This document shows, piece after piece, positions 19,926-32,469 of a stretch of 64,000 nucleotides of DNA. Made by a program: the position numbers and the translations under genes. Within the stretch, counting starts at the first letter, position 1. Every line of letters begins with the position of its first letter. A model generated the notes under the pieces. It was given only the letters and a program-made list of their open reading frames with translations. It was not told the DNA's origin and made no database searches. The stretch is from Lineus longissimus (lineage: Eukaryota; Nemertea; Pilidiophora; Heteronemertea; Lineidae), in the NCBI RefSeq assembly GCF_910592395.1, contig NC_088313.1, forward strand, positions 6,078,501 to 6,142,500, written 5' to 3'.

Positions 19926-22900
19926 TTATTCATCACCACTATCACTGTCTTCGCCCATCAGCCGTCCACACTTAGTTTCGTCCCCATTGCAGGTGCACGC
20001 TATGATACATGGCACTCCCGCTTTTGCACATGGGCAGTTCCTCAGACAGTTTGGTGTCTTCTTGCATTTGCAGAAAGACAATTTTGCAACGGCAGGTTTT
20101 GATGGCTTTTTCTTCATGATAGGAAGCAACCTGTCATTTTCCACATACCGACCATATTTATCAGGCGGAAGAAGGACTGGGCTGCAAAGAGAGGCCTGTT
20201 GGTACAGGCTGATCTGGCAAAGAGACCGAAGAACATGAAAGTGAAAGGCATCTTCAGTTGGTGGCAAGGATCGTAGATCTCTATTGCTAGAAGCAAACAA
20301 ATGGGCACGGAGTGTATCTAATGATGTATAGTCTGCCCTGCCATAGAGATCACAAAAGAAGCTACGGGCTTCACATGTCAATTCGTTAATCTGCCCTGAA
20401 TCAGTGAGGACGGAACTCGAAAATGCTGACATTTGGCCTACATGTTGTAGTGCAACTGTTGCTGCCCTCTTTTTCCCCCGTCTGAATGGATAGCTGACTG
20501 AATCACAGCCTGACAAGACGTAACAAGTAAGCAGCGTGTCAGTTACTTGCAAAGAGTCCTCATCCACAGCTTCACTCAATGGTGTAACCAAGTCATGGAT
20601 AGGGAGGAAAATGTCATTCTTTTCCACCCATAGCTGTTTGATGTTCATAAGCCTTGGAAAATGGTACAGTGATAACAGAATGATGTCCGTGTCAGTAGCC
20701 TGAATGATCATTATACTTCCATCTGGACATTTGGCGATATGCGCAAAGACTCTAGTATCTGCCTCCTCGTGGGTAGGGCAGTGCAGGTCATGCATGACAG
20801 TTGCCCCATTCTTTGTAATACGCATCGCATCTGGTGAAATTCCTAGAACAAGAGTGAAGCTATCAGGCAAGGAGGCATTTGCCAAAGATGATGAGAGATA
20901 TGACAGTAGATTTGTCTTGTTACATGGGTTTGACAAGAATCCTTTCCATGGAGGAATGGCGAGAGTGTCTGCTGGAACATACTCGGGTGAAGTGGTGCCT
21001 ATTTCCCATCTATGGCGTCCGTCCCCCTTCAAACTATTCAGGCCAAAGTCATACCTATCACCAATGAAGTGTACCTCCTGACAGTCAACAGGTTTTATAC
21101 TCATGATTTTATTCTTGTACCTCTCCTGGAGTTGCCCAAATGAACTCGCACCTAGAGTCTGAAAACGTTGGATAAATGCCATCGCATCAATGAGATACAC
21201 TGTCTCGGAAGCACCTCCAACGGGCAATTCCTTCAAAGGCACCCAAGATTCAACAACCTTATCTTGTAGTGTATGTAGAAAGTCTGACTTGCTTCCTTTC
21301 CGCATGGAGTATTCATCCCCATCTGGTTCAAAGAGAGATGGTGGGTGTTCCAGCCATTCATAACTGAATGCATCAATCCTTGCCTCGTCACTTAGGTCCT
21401 GCGTGAAAGAAAGGGCCCTTGTAACAGAATTTTCCTCAGATATGATCTGTTTGGCTTTGTCCAGCTTCTTCTTTCCCTTTTTCTGCTGCGTTGCAAACGT
21501 TGCAATCTTTGGCACACTGATTTTGTCAGCATTGGTGGTTGTGGCTAGTTTTATTGACTCTAACCCACGTTGCTTTGCCTGCAACAGTTCAGCTGTGGCT
21601 AGTGTTTCACCTGTAGAAATATTGAGTAGCTTGTCAGCCCCAGCAGCATCTGCAAACGGGTCCCTCATTTTGTCTGTTACCGTCAATTTGATTTTCATCA
21701 CTTTGTCTAAGTCCGCCTTTGTCATTTTCTCATGATGGTCTGATTTTGAGCAATCCATGTGGACCATTTCCTTGACAGACGCTGATACCGAAGTCATAAA
21801 TGGCAGCGTTTTGATATATTTCTCACGGGTAGCTTCATCCTGTGTAAGCCCTTTGAACAGACTTGTCTTGCCCTCTTTATTATACGTTTGTTCCAATGCT
21901 AAGTCTGTCCAAACTCTATTGAAACTTCCCTCCGCTACATGGACACTGAAGTTCCCTGCCTCAAACGCCTGGTACACATCTGGTGCGGACTGGGGGAGGT
22001 TGTTCATTTCATTCAAATATATCGGCAAGCAAGACATGTATTTACTGTGACCTGAGGACACAGTGTATGGCAGCATATTTTGGGCTTCTTGCAAATGTTG
22101 CTTCCACAGACCAACCCTCTCTGCATGGATGTATCGCGTGAGTATGAGAACCATTTCAATGTACATGTTCCACAATCTTGCTGTCATGCCCAATGTGCGC
22201 TCAAAGTCTTTCCACAGGTTCTCTAGCGCCGCCAGATGTATCATGACCACCCCAACGACTTCCGAAACCTCCTGCTTGTCGTTCATATCAAAGGCCTTCC
22301 TTAGATTTTCCAGCGCTGATGACACTTCAGAAAGGGTTTCGACTTTATCATCTTGTGTAAGCCATCTCTCAAAGGACTCCCACTTGTGCATGAACATCGC
22401 TTCACAAACCCATGAATGGTACCTAACCATCTTGTAATAGTCCTTCCCTCCTATTACTTTGTTAGCTGTACCTCTCCCGCAAATGTCACTTGAAACCAAT
22501 AGGTCCTCAATGCCACTCTCCTTCATGAAAAAGCCAATGGAGCCAAGAAAGTTTTACGCAATGTGGAAACCTCCCAAGTGTACAATGACATCCTTGTACT
22601 TATCAGGTTCTTTTACTACCAAGCCCTTTACGATATCATAGATTGCTTGGTCACAAGTGATTACCGTTTTTTGCTGCCCAAGCTTGAGACTCATTGACAC
22701 GAAGTAGTCTAGTGAACTGTTCACAACATCAGGATTTGTGGGTGTTTTGGGATACATTGGACCATACCCAATTACGGTTTTTTGGGCTTCTTGTCCAGTA
22801 GAAAGTTCGAAAAAACTGTTCCACGTTGGCACAGAAACAGAGGTGCTTTCCTCTACGCTGGTCATCAATTGGGTTGGGAACATCCGTAGAAGAAACCAAA

Positions 22901-23865
22901 TGATGTTCTCATCTACCAAAGTGCCGCTCCCTTTGCCATCATCACCCTGACAGATTTCGATATCCTGCAATGATCTTGCTTGTTTTCTGTCCTTCAGTGC
23001 AAGATTACTAATCACTGGTAAAAACTTGTCTGGCGCAGCGATAGTTGTTTGTCTTGTTTTCTTGACTGGCACTGTTCCTGTCGGCTCAACTTCAGGTCTA
23101 TCCCTGTGCTGGTAAATGATATTAGTTGTGGCATCAAGGCTGCCGCCATCCTCTGTGTCAGAATGGAAATTTAAGTTGTCAAATGCATACTGTGTGAAAT
23201 ACCCAGATACCCAGATGCCAAATGATTGTACAAGTCCAGGGGAACTTGATTAGATGCCTCTTTGTACGAAATCTCAATTGCAGTCCCCTGAACTTGAGAC
23301 AACCTGCTTTATTTCCACCTGCAAGTGCTTTGCCAGAGGAAAAGAACTACCTAATACATTTGTCATCAAATTGTCATCATCATAATCCATGTAATCATCA
23401 TCCAAAAGTTGACATTCGTCAAGATCAGTCTCGAGTCCTACAACTTCATTACAAAGTTCCCTAGTGGTCAAAATAGACGAACATATCACACTTCCTTTGT
23501 TCATAGTAATTAGCTGAATTTGGGCCCCAAAATGATCTGAAAGTCGTTTCATCAGCCTATCAGTTCGATAAGGGCGCTGTGCAGTACTGCCGTGTTCCTT
23601 CAGAATTTCATCATATCGCTTGGAAAGCTGCCGAATGTAATAGGCGTGCCTATCAACCAAGAGCCCCGATGAAACCTCCGATAGAAGTTTTTCAAAAGCC
23701 TGGTCATGCATACTTGGGTCTTGAACTTTATCTTCAGTTTTGCCACGTTCATTTGCAAACTTGTTCATGCACTTTGCATGATAGTGGAAATCATTTGCAA
23801 TTAAGTCACCAAACCCATCAATTTTAAAAAGAATGTCTGTTTTATTTAGTTCTTTCGCCTTTGCA
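19926..23865 (-). pseudogene. Multi-copy CXC-domain/PIN-like gene, decayed
   Basis: A long minus-strand gene of about 1,300 codons. From the N-terminus: KTDILFKIDGFGDLIANDFH (near 23800), HYHAKCMNKFANERGK, a TGA at 23274-23276 with a frame change, a frameshift at an 8-bp tandem duplication (ACCCAGAT, 23201-23216), FTQYAFDNLNFHSDTEDG, HLGGFHIA, a TAA at 22554-22556, then 866 open codons. The distal half has HEEADTRVFAHI, ATDTDIILLSLYHFP and LSGCDSVSYPFRRGKK. These clustered acidic motifs look like a PIN/FEN-type nuclease fold (inference). Residues about 810-850 of the long ORF form a Tesmin/TSO1-type CXC domain with CKCKKTPNCLRNCPCAKAG, which in other proteins binds DNA. I recall similar proteins as high-copy genes in corals and other invertebrates, but I do not know a name or function. 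Confidence 0.7.
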
Positions 23866-24008
23866 TATTTTCATATTTTCACTTTTTGTGAAAAATTATT
23901 TCCCTGTCTGTTGGAGAGAGTGAGCCATTGCCCTCTTTTTTCATAGCATGCTATCCATAAATGATATACTGAACATAATCCTTATCACATAATTTATAAT
24001 CCTATTCT

Positions 24009-27000
24009 CTAGTGAGGACTGCGGCTCCTCTCCCGGCCACACCTACCACCACGGCCACGCCCACCACCACGCCCACGGCCAGGCCCACCACCCCGGCCAC
24101 GCCCACCACCATGACCTCGCCTGGCTCCACGACCCCGTCTGCCATTGCCACGACCCCTTCCATCCACAACATCCTGTTCCCCTAACTGTTCAACAACTTC
24201 AAGTCCAACATTCACATTTCCAATCTCTGCACCTTCTGCATCTGAATCATCTGCTGCAATCATGTCGGGCCTTGGACATTCAACATCTTTATACGGATCA
24301 TCTACAAACTGACGGACGCTTTTGTAGAGATATTGCCGCCTCTGAAGAGGAAGACCAGGTGGATCGATCACCTCCGGCTGTCCCTGGGGAAAGTCCATCC
24401 CTGGGAGGAGAATTGAGAACTCGAACTCCTCGCTGTCTGTTTCAGTTTTCAAAGACCATGCCTGGGTAGTCCGCGTCAAACCTGAAAAGACAAAAACAAG
24501 ACCCATGGTCACTAATTCATACCCTTTAACATGTGGTAAGTCAGTAGCATGAAGCCTTCTGTCAAAACTAAATCTGTAGACATTATAGAGGTTATGTGAA
24601 TCTATTCCAGCCATACATTGCCTTCCAATAATCATTACACAAAAAACAAGTTGCATTCTAGTGTCCTCTTTGCTAATTATTACTATCGGTATCATTCATT
24701 TCTTTTACTGGTCAGATTAAAGCATTTTCAGAAGAATATCTGTGTTTTTTTTCATTTATTTGCTGACTCACCTGAAATGCTGATACTTCTTTATTTTCTT
24801 AATTCCAGGGACTGGTTTGCAACCGCCATTGAAGAAGTTCTGCCAATTGCTGACAGGGACTTCAGAAGCACCATTCTCCCTTCCAACCACCTGGGCAATG
24901 TTGACTGAGGAACTGCCATTCACAACATCAGCAAGCACACTCTGCGATGGCACCACATGTCGCTTAAATGCTTTTTTCAAAAGCCCAAAACACCAGTCGG
25001 GCGCAAATTAAGTGTGCCCAGCAATTAGGAAGTTGAGGGTAACGGACTTGTGCAAGCCTGTTGCCACTCTCCACGCAAAATACCATAGGACATAACGATT
25101 TTTGTTTTGTCCTGAGCAATTATCGCAGTGGAGATCAAGGTCTGATTCTCCAATGCCATAATTGCTGAAGAAGAGGTGCAGGAAAGAGATCACTGCATTT
25201 GAGCCTTTGCTGATCAGGTGAGCTTCATCAATCAGAAAGTTCACCTGTCAAGGAAGCCCCTCACAGCAGACCCCAAATAGGCCGTACTTCCTAGGGACTA
25301 GGAAATAAATGGGGCCAGGCTGTAAGGGGTTACTCGGCAAGTGAACTTGCTGGGCATAATCGAATGAGTAGTGCATTCTGATGTTGCGACTGCATGGAGC
25401 ATTTGGTGCTAGTTCCAGAATGTCATTGTCTTTACAAGCCTTTTTAGTCTCATGGAGCATGTTGTTATACAGGGACCTTTCACAATGCACGATCTGCAGA
25501 TGCTTCTCCTGAAGTCGGATGCGCTCGCATTTCTCTCCCTCGTTCATGTTGGCACTCTTGAAGATAAGACTGTTATTGTTCTGGTATGTCCAGCAAAGAT
25601 CAGTCATGGGCTTGCACACTATGATGAAAGGACAGAGCTGCTTCCAGACTTAAAAAAAACTGCTAGATCCCATACTCCGGCATTCTGAAAAAAAAAGGAA
25701 ATCGATATCAACATTAGAATTAAAATCTCATTTGAAATAGTATCTCCATTAGTCAACAAATGAACATTACCCTCATATCATAAGACAAGTCTTAAACAAT
25801 TTAACTTCCTTTCATGATGGCTCTGTTATGATGCCCCTGTTATGATAATAACTAACCTGTTTCCTCAAGATATTTTCTGTAGCAACTGTACACAGAAATC
25901 TTTGTGTGTGACGATGGTAGGAGTTGCATGTCATCTCGCTTGAACCCTGGAACTCGACCAGGCAGAATCAACGCATGTTCGGTAGCATAATTCGTCAGAA
26001 ACCGAGCAACTCTTTTGGCATCTTCGAAGGTAAACGAGTTCATATTGTTTTTTCGACCACCAGATTTTTTCTCCTTCGGCGAAATACCATGCTCTCTGTA
26101 GTGCTCGAGTAATCCGTTCAGACGTCCCCGACTTCCTATCCTGAAAAGGTAAGATCCTGGTTATCAATCACAACCAACTAAACCTTTTGATCAGAACAAA
26201 TGTTAATCAAGTCAAGTTATCAACATTACAATTGTTGATGCACAAAATGATTTCTAACGTCGGAAGTGTTGAAGAATAAAAGGACAATCTACTGTTTAGG
26301 AATCACACTGATTGATTTGACTGAATACAAGCTAGGATCATTACTATTCATGTTCATTCTGTTGTATCATGCCTTTAAAATAGCCTAATGACAATGTTGA
26401 CACTGACAGTCATTACTTACCCATGCAAGAATTTGAAAGTTTCACGACAAATCTGTTGACTTTCGAGCCAGTACGTCATTCTCTGACCAGTTTTTCGTGG
26501 TGTTTGTTCTTTTCTCTTAGAGTTGGAAGTTATGCCAGATTGATATTCGTTGAAAGCTTTCCAAGGAGGATAAGCATTTGATCTCCTGAAATAAATGAAG
26601 TTGAGTTTAGGAAAGGCGACAAGATTAGAAGATCAAGAAGCAAAGTTCACAAGAGTTCATTCTGTATTCATTGACATTGTATTGTTTATCTATGAACGCA
26701 GATTGTTATTAAGGAAATACTATCACTGCCTGCTAAAGATTGTCTCAATATAAAATAAAAAAACAACTGACAAATAAATGTGATGAGTTTGCACTTACTA
26801 GGCGTCAATTCTCTCATGTCCATTCTTCGACTAATCATTTCCTCAGGGGTGCAACGTCTATAACATGGCTGTCCATCATTATACTGGCAGTCACAGCTGG
26901 AATAGAGGATAAAGAACATGAAGGAGCACCTACCAGCACTACCCTTACTCGAAAACCCAAAGGCCATAGGACATAGGCCTAGGTCTAGCCCTAGCCATCT

Positions 27001-27454
27001 AACCAGGCTGGATTGATCTGATAGATTAGAAATAGAAGCATGCATCATCATGTGCATGTTATGTTGTATACACTACGTTTTTCATGCAAGATTGAGCATT
27101 AATTAAAAGTTTGAGGTCAGATAATGTTTGTTAAACAGTCCCAGCATGTCAACAAACAACATGACAAGCAACTCACCTATATTTTGTGGCCTTTTCACAT
27201 TCAACACTGTCGATACTCTCAGGACTGTAATCAGTATAGCATTGCACTGCATCATCATTTTGCATGACCGAATCGAAAGGAGCCACAGTTTGATCAAATT
27301 CATCCTCATCTGACCCATCTTCTTCACTCACATCATTCTCAATACTTTCCTTGTCATCTTCCCATGATTCTCCAAAGAAATCGTTCACTAATTCAGACAA
27401 ATTAGTGGAATCATTGGTGTTTAAATTCAGTAAAGTTGCAATTTCTCTGTCCAT
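24009..27454 (-). pseudogene. Multi-exon DUF7869-like gene, decayed
   Basis: Exon 1 (27175-27454) encodes an acidic leader starting MDREIATLLNLN and ends at a GTGAGT donor. Later exons at about 26810-26905 (CDCQYNDGQPCYRRC, then GTAAGT), 26418-26586 (FNEYQSGITSN) and 25857-26142 (RFLTNYATEHALILPGRVPG, then GTTAGT) lead to a long exon (24768-25686). That exon carries HYSFDYAQQVHLPSNPLQPG, QVNFLIDEAHLISKGSNAVI, LHCDNCSGQNKN and FAPDWCFGLLKKAFKR. A last exon (24009-24485) gives RQYLYKSVRQFVDD and a Gly-Arg tail. Lesions: TGA at 25248-25250, TAA at 25008-25010, and frameshifts near 25660 and 24465. Asp residues in YSFD, CDNC and APDW could form an RNase H-like triad (inference). I associate this layout with DUF7869, multi-copy in invertebrates and probably transposon-borne. 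Confidence 0.7.
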
Positions 27455-27801
27455 GTTGAAAAATGGAAGTGGATGAAAATTTCGAACTGGGCATGCGCGA
27501 AGTGATTTTGACCAATCAGAAGCGGCCTTTCAGCCTGATCCTAGCAACAAAGACGTTTTGTTTACTGAAGTGGAGGTTGTGTTACGGCCTCTTATTGGCT
27601 TATGTGGGTAATGACGTATATCATAATTAAATGTGCACCTCAAGGGAATCCCAAGCTTTCTATTGATATCAAACATGGTGGGGGTATCCCTGTCTGCTGT
27701 GCGGCAGCAGATGGTTTTATAGGTTGTTTTTTCATCATTTCAAGACCCTTTTCTTGTGGATTTAGCAGCACCCTCTCAATAAAAGCATGTTTTGAAGCAT
27801 T
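27455..27801. other. Upstream flank, nothing recognised
   Basis: Presumed 5' flank of the DUF7869-like gene. No terminal repeat that could bound an element was found. Confidence 0.4.
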
Positions 27802-28990
27802 TTAGGTAGGAATTTCACACATGCAGCGGAGAAGAAGGAGAATAAGTTCAAGATGTACATCATCCTCTGGAATTATGTCCCCGACCAGAATGGAGAGGTG
27901 TCTGATGAGGAAGAAGGTTTGTGCAGCCTTTTGTCCAGTTGCAGACATGGTTTTATTTAATGAACTATCTGTGATGATATTTTGCTTGTTCTTATACTCA
28001 TTAAATCCGTAGTCTATTGTTGATTGTATCGAGAGTGAGGAGGCCTTGGTCAATCCAAGATTTTAGAACTAATTTTATCTCAATCAAACAGACTCCTTCC
28101 AATAAATCGTGCATGATATCAAACACATGGTTGTCAATAACATGGAAACTGCTGAGATTATTAAGGGGGCATATTCTCTTTATCCCCGTCTCAGAAACAT
28201 TGTCTACTGCAACATCTTCATCATATGTGGCCCGTGTGCGTCGCAATTCACTCTCTTCCCTGGTGGCAGTATGGGCGGTAACTCTATGCATGCTGCAATA
28301 ATGGCATGGAAAATTTGCAGTGAAGCTTTCAGCAAAACAGAAAAGTGTATGGAGACCAAGATTGTCAGCAATTGTCTGTCCAAGGGCAATGTGAATTTTC
28401 AGAGTCGATATTGTGTCGTGACCATTCTGAACTGCAAGTCCTTCAAACTCGAGGCTCTTCAGGTCTGGAAGTATATGGCCAACAATAGCATCTATCCCAT
28501 AGTGTTTTATGTCCACAGATCGAGCAACAGCCAACATAAATAATTATATTATTCAAACATGTTTGGTACACAGGGTGGATATCCTTTATAATAAAGTAAA
28601 ACATTCCCAATTCATGATTCCCATTTCCTCGTAACGGATTTGTTGTCTCAAGCTCGTCGAAGTAGAGCAGAATGTTACTACAGTCACGATCACAGAGGCA
28701 TTGAAGTGATTTGTAAAACTCTCCGTCCTTGAAGTCCTTCAGGTCATCATCAGCTGTTGCTGATCTGTAATGGTCTATCCCATGAAGCACCTGATCTTGG
28801 TTGATGCTGGGGAAATGTGTTTACCCTTTTCAGTGAAATATTTCCCCTGCTTATAGCGACTTTCAAAACCCGCAAATGGAGTGCAACAGTCTTCGAATAT
28901 CTTCCTCAAATGTTTAACTCTTTCACATGATTCTACTTCTATGCCAGTATCCTCAATCACACACAGCGTTCCCACTACCTCATTGAACAT
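27802..28990 (-). pseudogene. CACTA/EnSpm-like transposase fragments
   Basis: Three minus-strand ORFs overlap or abut in different frames and read in order: PFAGFESRYKQGKYFTEKG (28775-28990), LETTNPLRGNGNHELGMFYF with LNNIII (28443-28790), then SVDIKHYGIDAIVGHILPDL, FAESFTANFPCHYCSMHRV and FHVIDNHVFDIMHDLLEGV (28001-28537). The tail, GQKAAQTFFLIRHLSILVGD (27802-28053), follows near 28020. The DxMHDLLEG box is typical of TNP2-type (CACTA) transposases and of a related multi-copy animal family; assignment to CACTA is inferred. At least three frameshifts make it inactive. No terminal repeats were seen. It is the third decayed multi-copy gene in a row on this strand. Confidence 0.6.
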
Positions 28991-29623
28991 TTCTGATGTA
29001 CATTCAATGACATTTTGTAACTAGAATTTCAACTGAGTCTGCATGCAGACTCTGAAGTCTCCGTCACGTGTCGGGTGTAGAAAAGTAATAAGAGGAAACA
29101 GCATTTGAGTAATGTATTTTATTTAGTATTCATTTTATATACATTGTTTGTTTTAAAAATATGTAGTGTTAACAGTTATAAGTTGAACGAATTGTCTTGT
29201 ACAGTGGGGAAGCAGAATAATTAAATAGTAACGCAATAGTTGTGAACAGCTGAACCCACATCAGGCCTAGAATTTAAGAATGAGAGGGGCACTGCCATTT
29301 TGTCCCCATTTTTTCCCCTTCTGCCAGGGCAGGCAGCCAAGTCAGGGGCAGCAAGGTCAAACTTGGTCACTTTTTTGGGCACTGAGGACATGGCAGAATT
29401 TGACCTGAGGGCATCGAGGCCAAATCGCACGTCATCGTAAAATCGTCTGCTGTTGTGTGTACATAGCTACATACATTGTACACACATATAGTACACACAC
29501 TGCATGATCGAATCGAGAGGATGACTAACAAAACCACCCTGTGCATCGGCGAACTAGACTGAGAAATCACATCGAAGTTTGATCAGAGACATGTTAGATA
29601 AACAAAAATGTCACAAAACTTAC
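28991..29623. other. Nothing recognised
   Basis: No ORF with family resemblance and no structured repeat was seen. Confidence 0.45.
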
Positions 29624-29712
29624 TTGAACAAATTTTCCAGCCTCGGTGTGACTGCTGCAGAAGCCTGAAGCTGCGCCTCTTGGGCCATCCGCCGCCTCCT
29701 CCGATCCGGCAT
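29624..29712 (-). CDS. Possible first exon (Arg-rich start)
   Basis: An ATG at 29712 opens MPDRRRRRMAQEAQLQASAA followed by VTPRLENLFK, ending precisely at a strong donor, TTCAA|GTAAGTTTTG (29624/29623). The short basic-helical peptide and clean donor suggest a genuine first exon. No downstream exon was recognised (the next minus-strand sequence to 29000 is blank), so it could be an orphan exon of a mobile gene or of a host gene with a distant second exon. Confidence 0.35.
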
Positions 29713-30196
29713 TTTGCTAACGAACCTCGGCGACAGGGGTGTGATGTCAGTGTGTATGCAGTGCAAATGATCGTCAAGAGTATACCATGCGAACGAGGTC
29801 TGATAATTGGCCGTTCCTCTGTACAAACGCTCCCCGCTGCTTAACACAGCTTCGCAAAATAGTAGTTGAATTGTCGAGAGATCGAAGTGGGAGTGTGTGT
29901 AATTAGTGAACCCGTACTAACATCGGCGACCGGGCCACGTGCTACGGGGCATTCCCTTTCAAGGCTTAGGGGCACCGCAGCGAGCCGGGGGAAAGGGGCA
30001 GGACACTTGTGGCCGTGATATTACTTGGTTTGGGTGGGGCAACCAGACATTTGAAAGGGAACCGCGGCAATTGGCCGCGGTGCCGCGGTTAAATTCGAGA
30101 GCTGCCACATAAGTTAATATGTTGCGAGATCATTTAATAGTGTGAAAAGTTTACAAGTGTCACACTAGCTCAATCAAATCATGCTCTTTGTTCATT
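29713..30196. other. Nothing recognised
   Basis: GC-richer sequence around 29920-30090 with short palindromic words (CCGCGG); no gene. Confidence 0.4.
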
Positions 30197-30545
30197 AAGA
30201 ACTAGCACTAGGAATTTTAAGGGTGGGAATTGCAGCAAATGTGATGTCATGGTAGCTGTAGTATGTGTGGCAAGTCCCGTAGATTGTGAAGGCTGGTGTT
30301 CCTCTTTGGTATATGTGGTCCAAGAGGGTGTTGCCAGAAGTGGTTGACTCGTTGATCATTTGGGTGAAACCAGTGTCAGCAAAGATGTCTGAAATTGGGT
30401 TCTGGGGGTGTTGGTGCAAGTCTAGATTGTAGTCTCCAACTGCTGGAATAGGAGTACCTGAAGTATTGTCTGTTTGGGTGTGTGTTCTTTGAAGAAGTTT
30501 TGTTAGTTCTGGGACAAAATCCTTGGTTGCATTTGTAGCGTTTTT
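30197..30545 (-). pseudogene. Endonuclease (EEP) fragment of a LINE or Helentron
   Basis: The minus-strand frame is open through PAVGDYNLDLHQHPQNPIS, which corresponds to the GDFN metal-binding motif of exonuclease-endonuclease-phosphatase domains. GFTQMINESTTSGNTLLDHI and a final TYYSYHDITF follow, equivalent to the SDH active-site box with His shifted one residue. This is the last third of the apurinic-like endonuclease used by CR1-type LINEs and, in Helentrons, fused to the helicase. No RT or helicase sequence follows it. It ends about 275 bp before the Helentron-like element at 30820, which may be coincidence. Confidence 0.65.
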
Positions 30546-30819
30546 TAACGTTGTACTTTCAACATTAGGGCCGACTACAAAAACGTTTTGGGTTCGAACA
30601 CAAGAAAATGAAATGATATAACATATGATAGGGTTTATTTGATAACGGAATATTCACAGATGTATATATATATAGACGATGGTTTCACGTATTTCTTATA
30701 TGAGCGACGAAAACAGATACACAGACCATTTAACGTTACGACGTCGGTAGAGAAAGCACAGAGACCGGGACCACAGATTTAGTTTCGTTTGACGAGAGTT
30801 CCCACAAACACTGGTTTTT

Positions 30820-30870
30820 AGCTCACCTCTTAGCAGAGGTGAGCTTATCCCATACCGTGGCGTCCGTCGT

Positions 30871-30908
<38 letters not shown>

Positions 30909-31947
30909 CGTCGTCCGTTAGCAGGGCACGTTTCGTAACTGTTAGAGCTATTGAGTTGAAACTTGGTACACATGTACCCTTATGTAATGACACCTTGGAG
31001 ACTAAGTTTCGGTACGATTCGTTTCATGGTTTGGCCACCAGGGGGCCAAACGTTAAAAGTGAAAATGTGCAATATCTCCCTTAATAGTAGTCGGGAAATT
31101 TTGAAAAAAATATGGTAGGTACTTCTAGCAAAGGTGCATCATATATCCCCCGGGTTCTTGATTTGACCTCCTTTTCAAGGTCACAGAGGTCAAATGGTGT
31201 AAATTGGCCGTTAGGATGTAACGATGGCACGTTTCTAAACTGCAATGACTATTGATACCAAATTTGGTACACATTTACCCCTTAGTCAGGTGATCTTAGG
31301 GACCAAAGTTTGGTCCAATATGATTCACCACTTGACCACCAGGGGGCAAAATCCAAAAACCTTAAAAATGTGATTATTCCTTAACTTCTTGCCCGATTGC
31401 CACCAATTTGATATCATGGGTACATCTAACCACCATACAGTATATGTCACACAGGTTTTCAATTTGACCTTCTTGTCAAGGTCACAGAGGTCAAATGACG
31501 TAAATTCGCCGTTAGGCCGTAACTATGGCACGTTTCTTAACTGCAATGACTATTGATCACAAATTAAGTACACATGTACCCCTTGGTCAGGTGATCTCAG
31601 GTACCGAAGTTTGGTGCGATCTGATTTGCCGTTTGGCCTCCAGGGAGGGGGCCAAATCCTAAATTCATCAAAATGCCATTATTCCTAGTAATGACTTGCC
31701 CGATTGGCACCAATTTTATATCATAGGTACATCTAATTCTAACAACCATTCAATGTGTCACCCGGGTCTTCTTTGATTTGACCTACTTTTCAAGGTCACA
31801 GAGGTCGAATGTACTGTAAATTGGCCATTTTGGGGAAATTGTAATTGCTTGGACCTACATCAAACCTAACACTACATGACACAATACCATGCTCTTTATC
31901 CATCTTTCCTCCACATGAGGTGAGCACAATGGCCCTGGCCATTTCAT
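30820..31947 (+). mobile_element. Hairpin-ended Helentron/DINE-like element, copy B
   Basis: Near-identical twin of 16274-17422: the same AGCTCACCTCT hairpin start, (CGT)n tract, about 300-bp core units and GGTGAGCACAATGGCCCTGGCC end. It is 21 bp shorter than copy A, equal to seven CGT units and matching the shorter microsatellite; the remaining differences are scattered single bases. Flanking sequences differ completely from copy A, so the element moved independently rather than as part of a segmental duplication. Confidence 0.8.
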
Positions 31948-32214
31948 CATTTTTGTGGTCTTCAAACTACCCGCCGTTTATTATAAGTTCATATGCAAAT
32001 CACGCAAATCACATGATTTTGCTGCTGCTGAGTGCGCATGTCTGGTACTGAACTGGCTCAGTAATGAAAACAAACCATGAAAACGTTAGAAAAGGAAAGT
32101 TTATTTATTCATTTACACTTTACAATTGATCATACCTGCAAAATCACATTGTATTTTTTGTTTTCATATGTATTCCCATGGCCATTGTCCCCGTCTCAAC
32201 AAAGCTTGGCAGCG

Positions 32215-32459
32215 AGGTGCTAATTACTATGCCGCGGTCGCGACCGATTACGGCAATTAGGCCTGGTGGTCGGGTTAGCGGGGTTGATTTTCAGTTTGGG
32301 ACCGGCCAAGCCAGTGGTCGCGGTCGGGGTACCGGGGTGGTCGTCTTAGCGGGGGTCTCTTAATGGTAATTAGAGAGGAAACCATTCAGGACCGGAAATT
32401 TTGGTCGCGTTAGCGGGGTGGTCGCGTTAACGGGGTGGTCGCCAACCGGGGTTCCACTG
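32215..32459. repeat. Pogo/Tigger-like DNA transposon end
   Basis: The region has repeated GGGGTGGTCGCGTTAACGGGG-like words and ends GGGGTTCCACTG before TA (32460-32461). The reverse complement, CAGTGGAACCCCGG, is the style of pogo/Tigger terminal repeats with a TA target. Only one end is visible. Confidence 0.5.
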
Positions 32460-32469
32460 TATGTTCATT

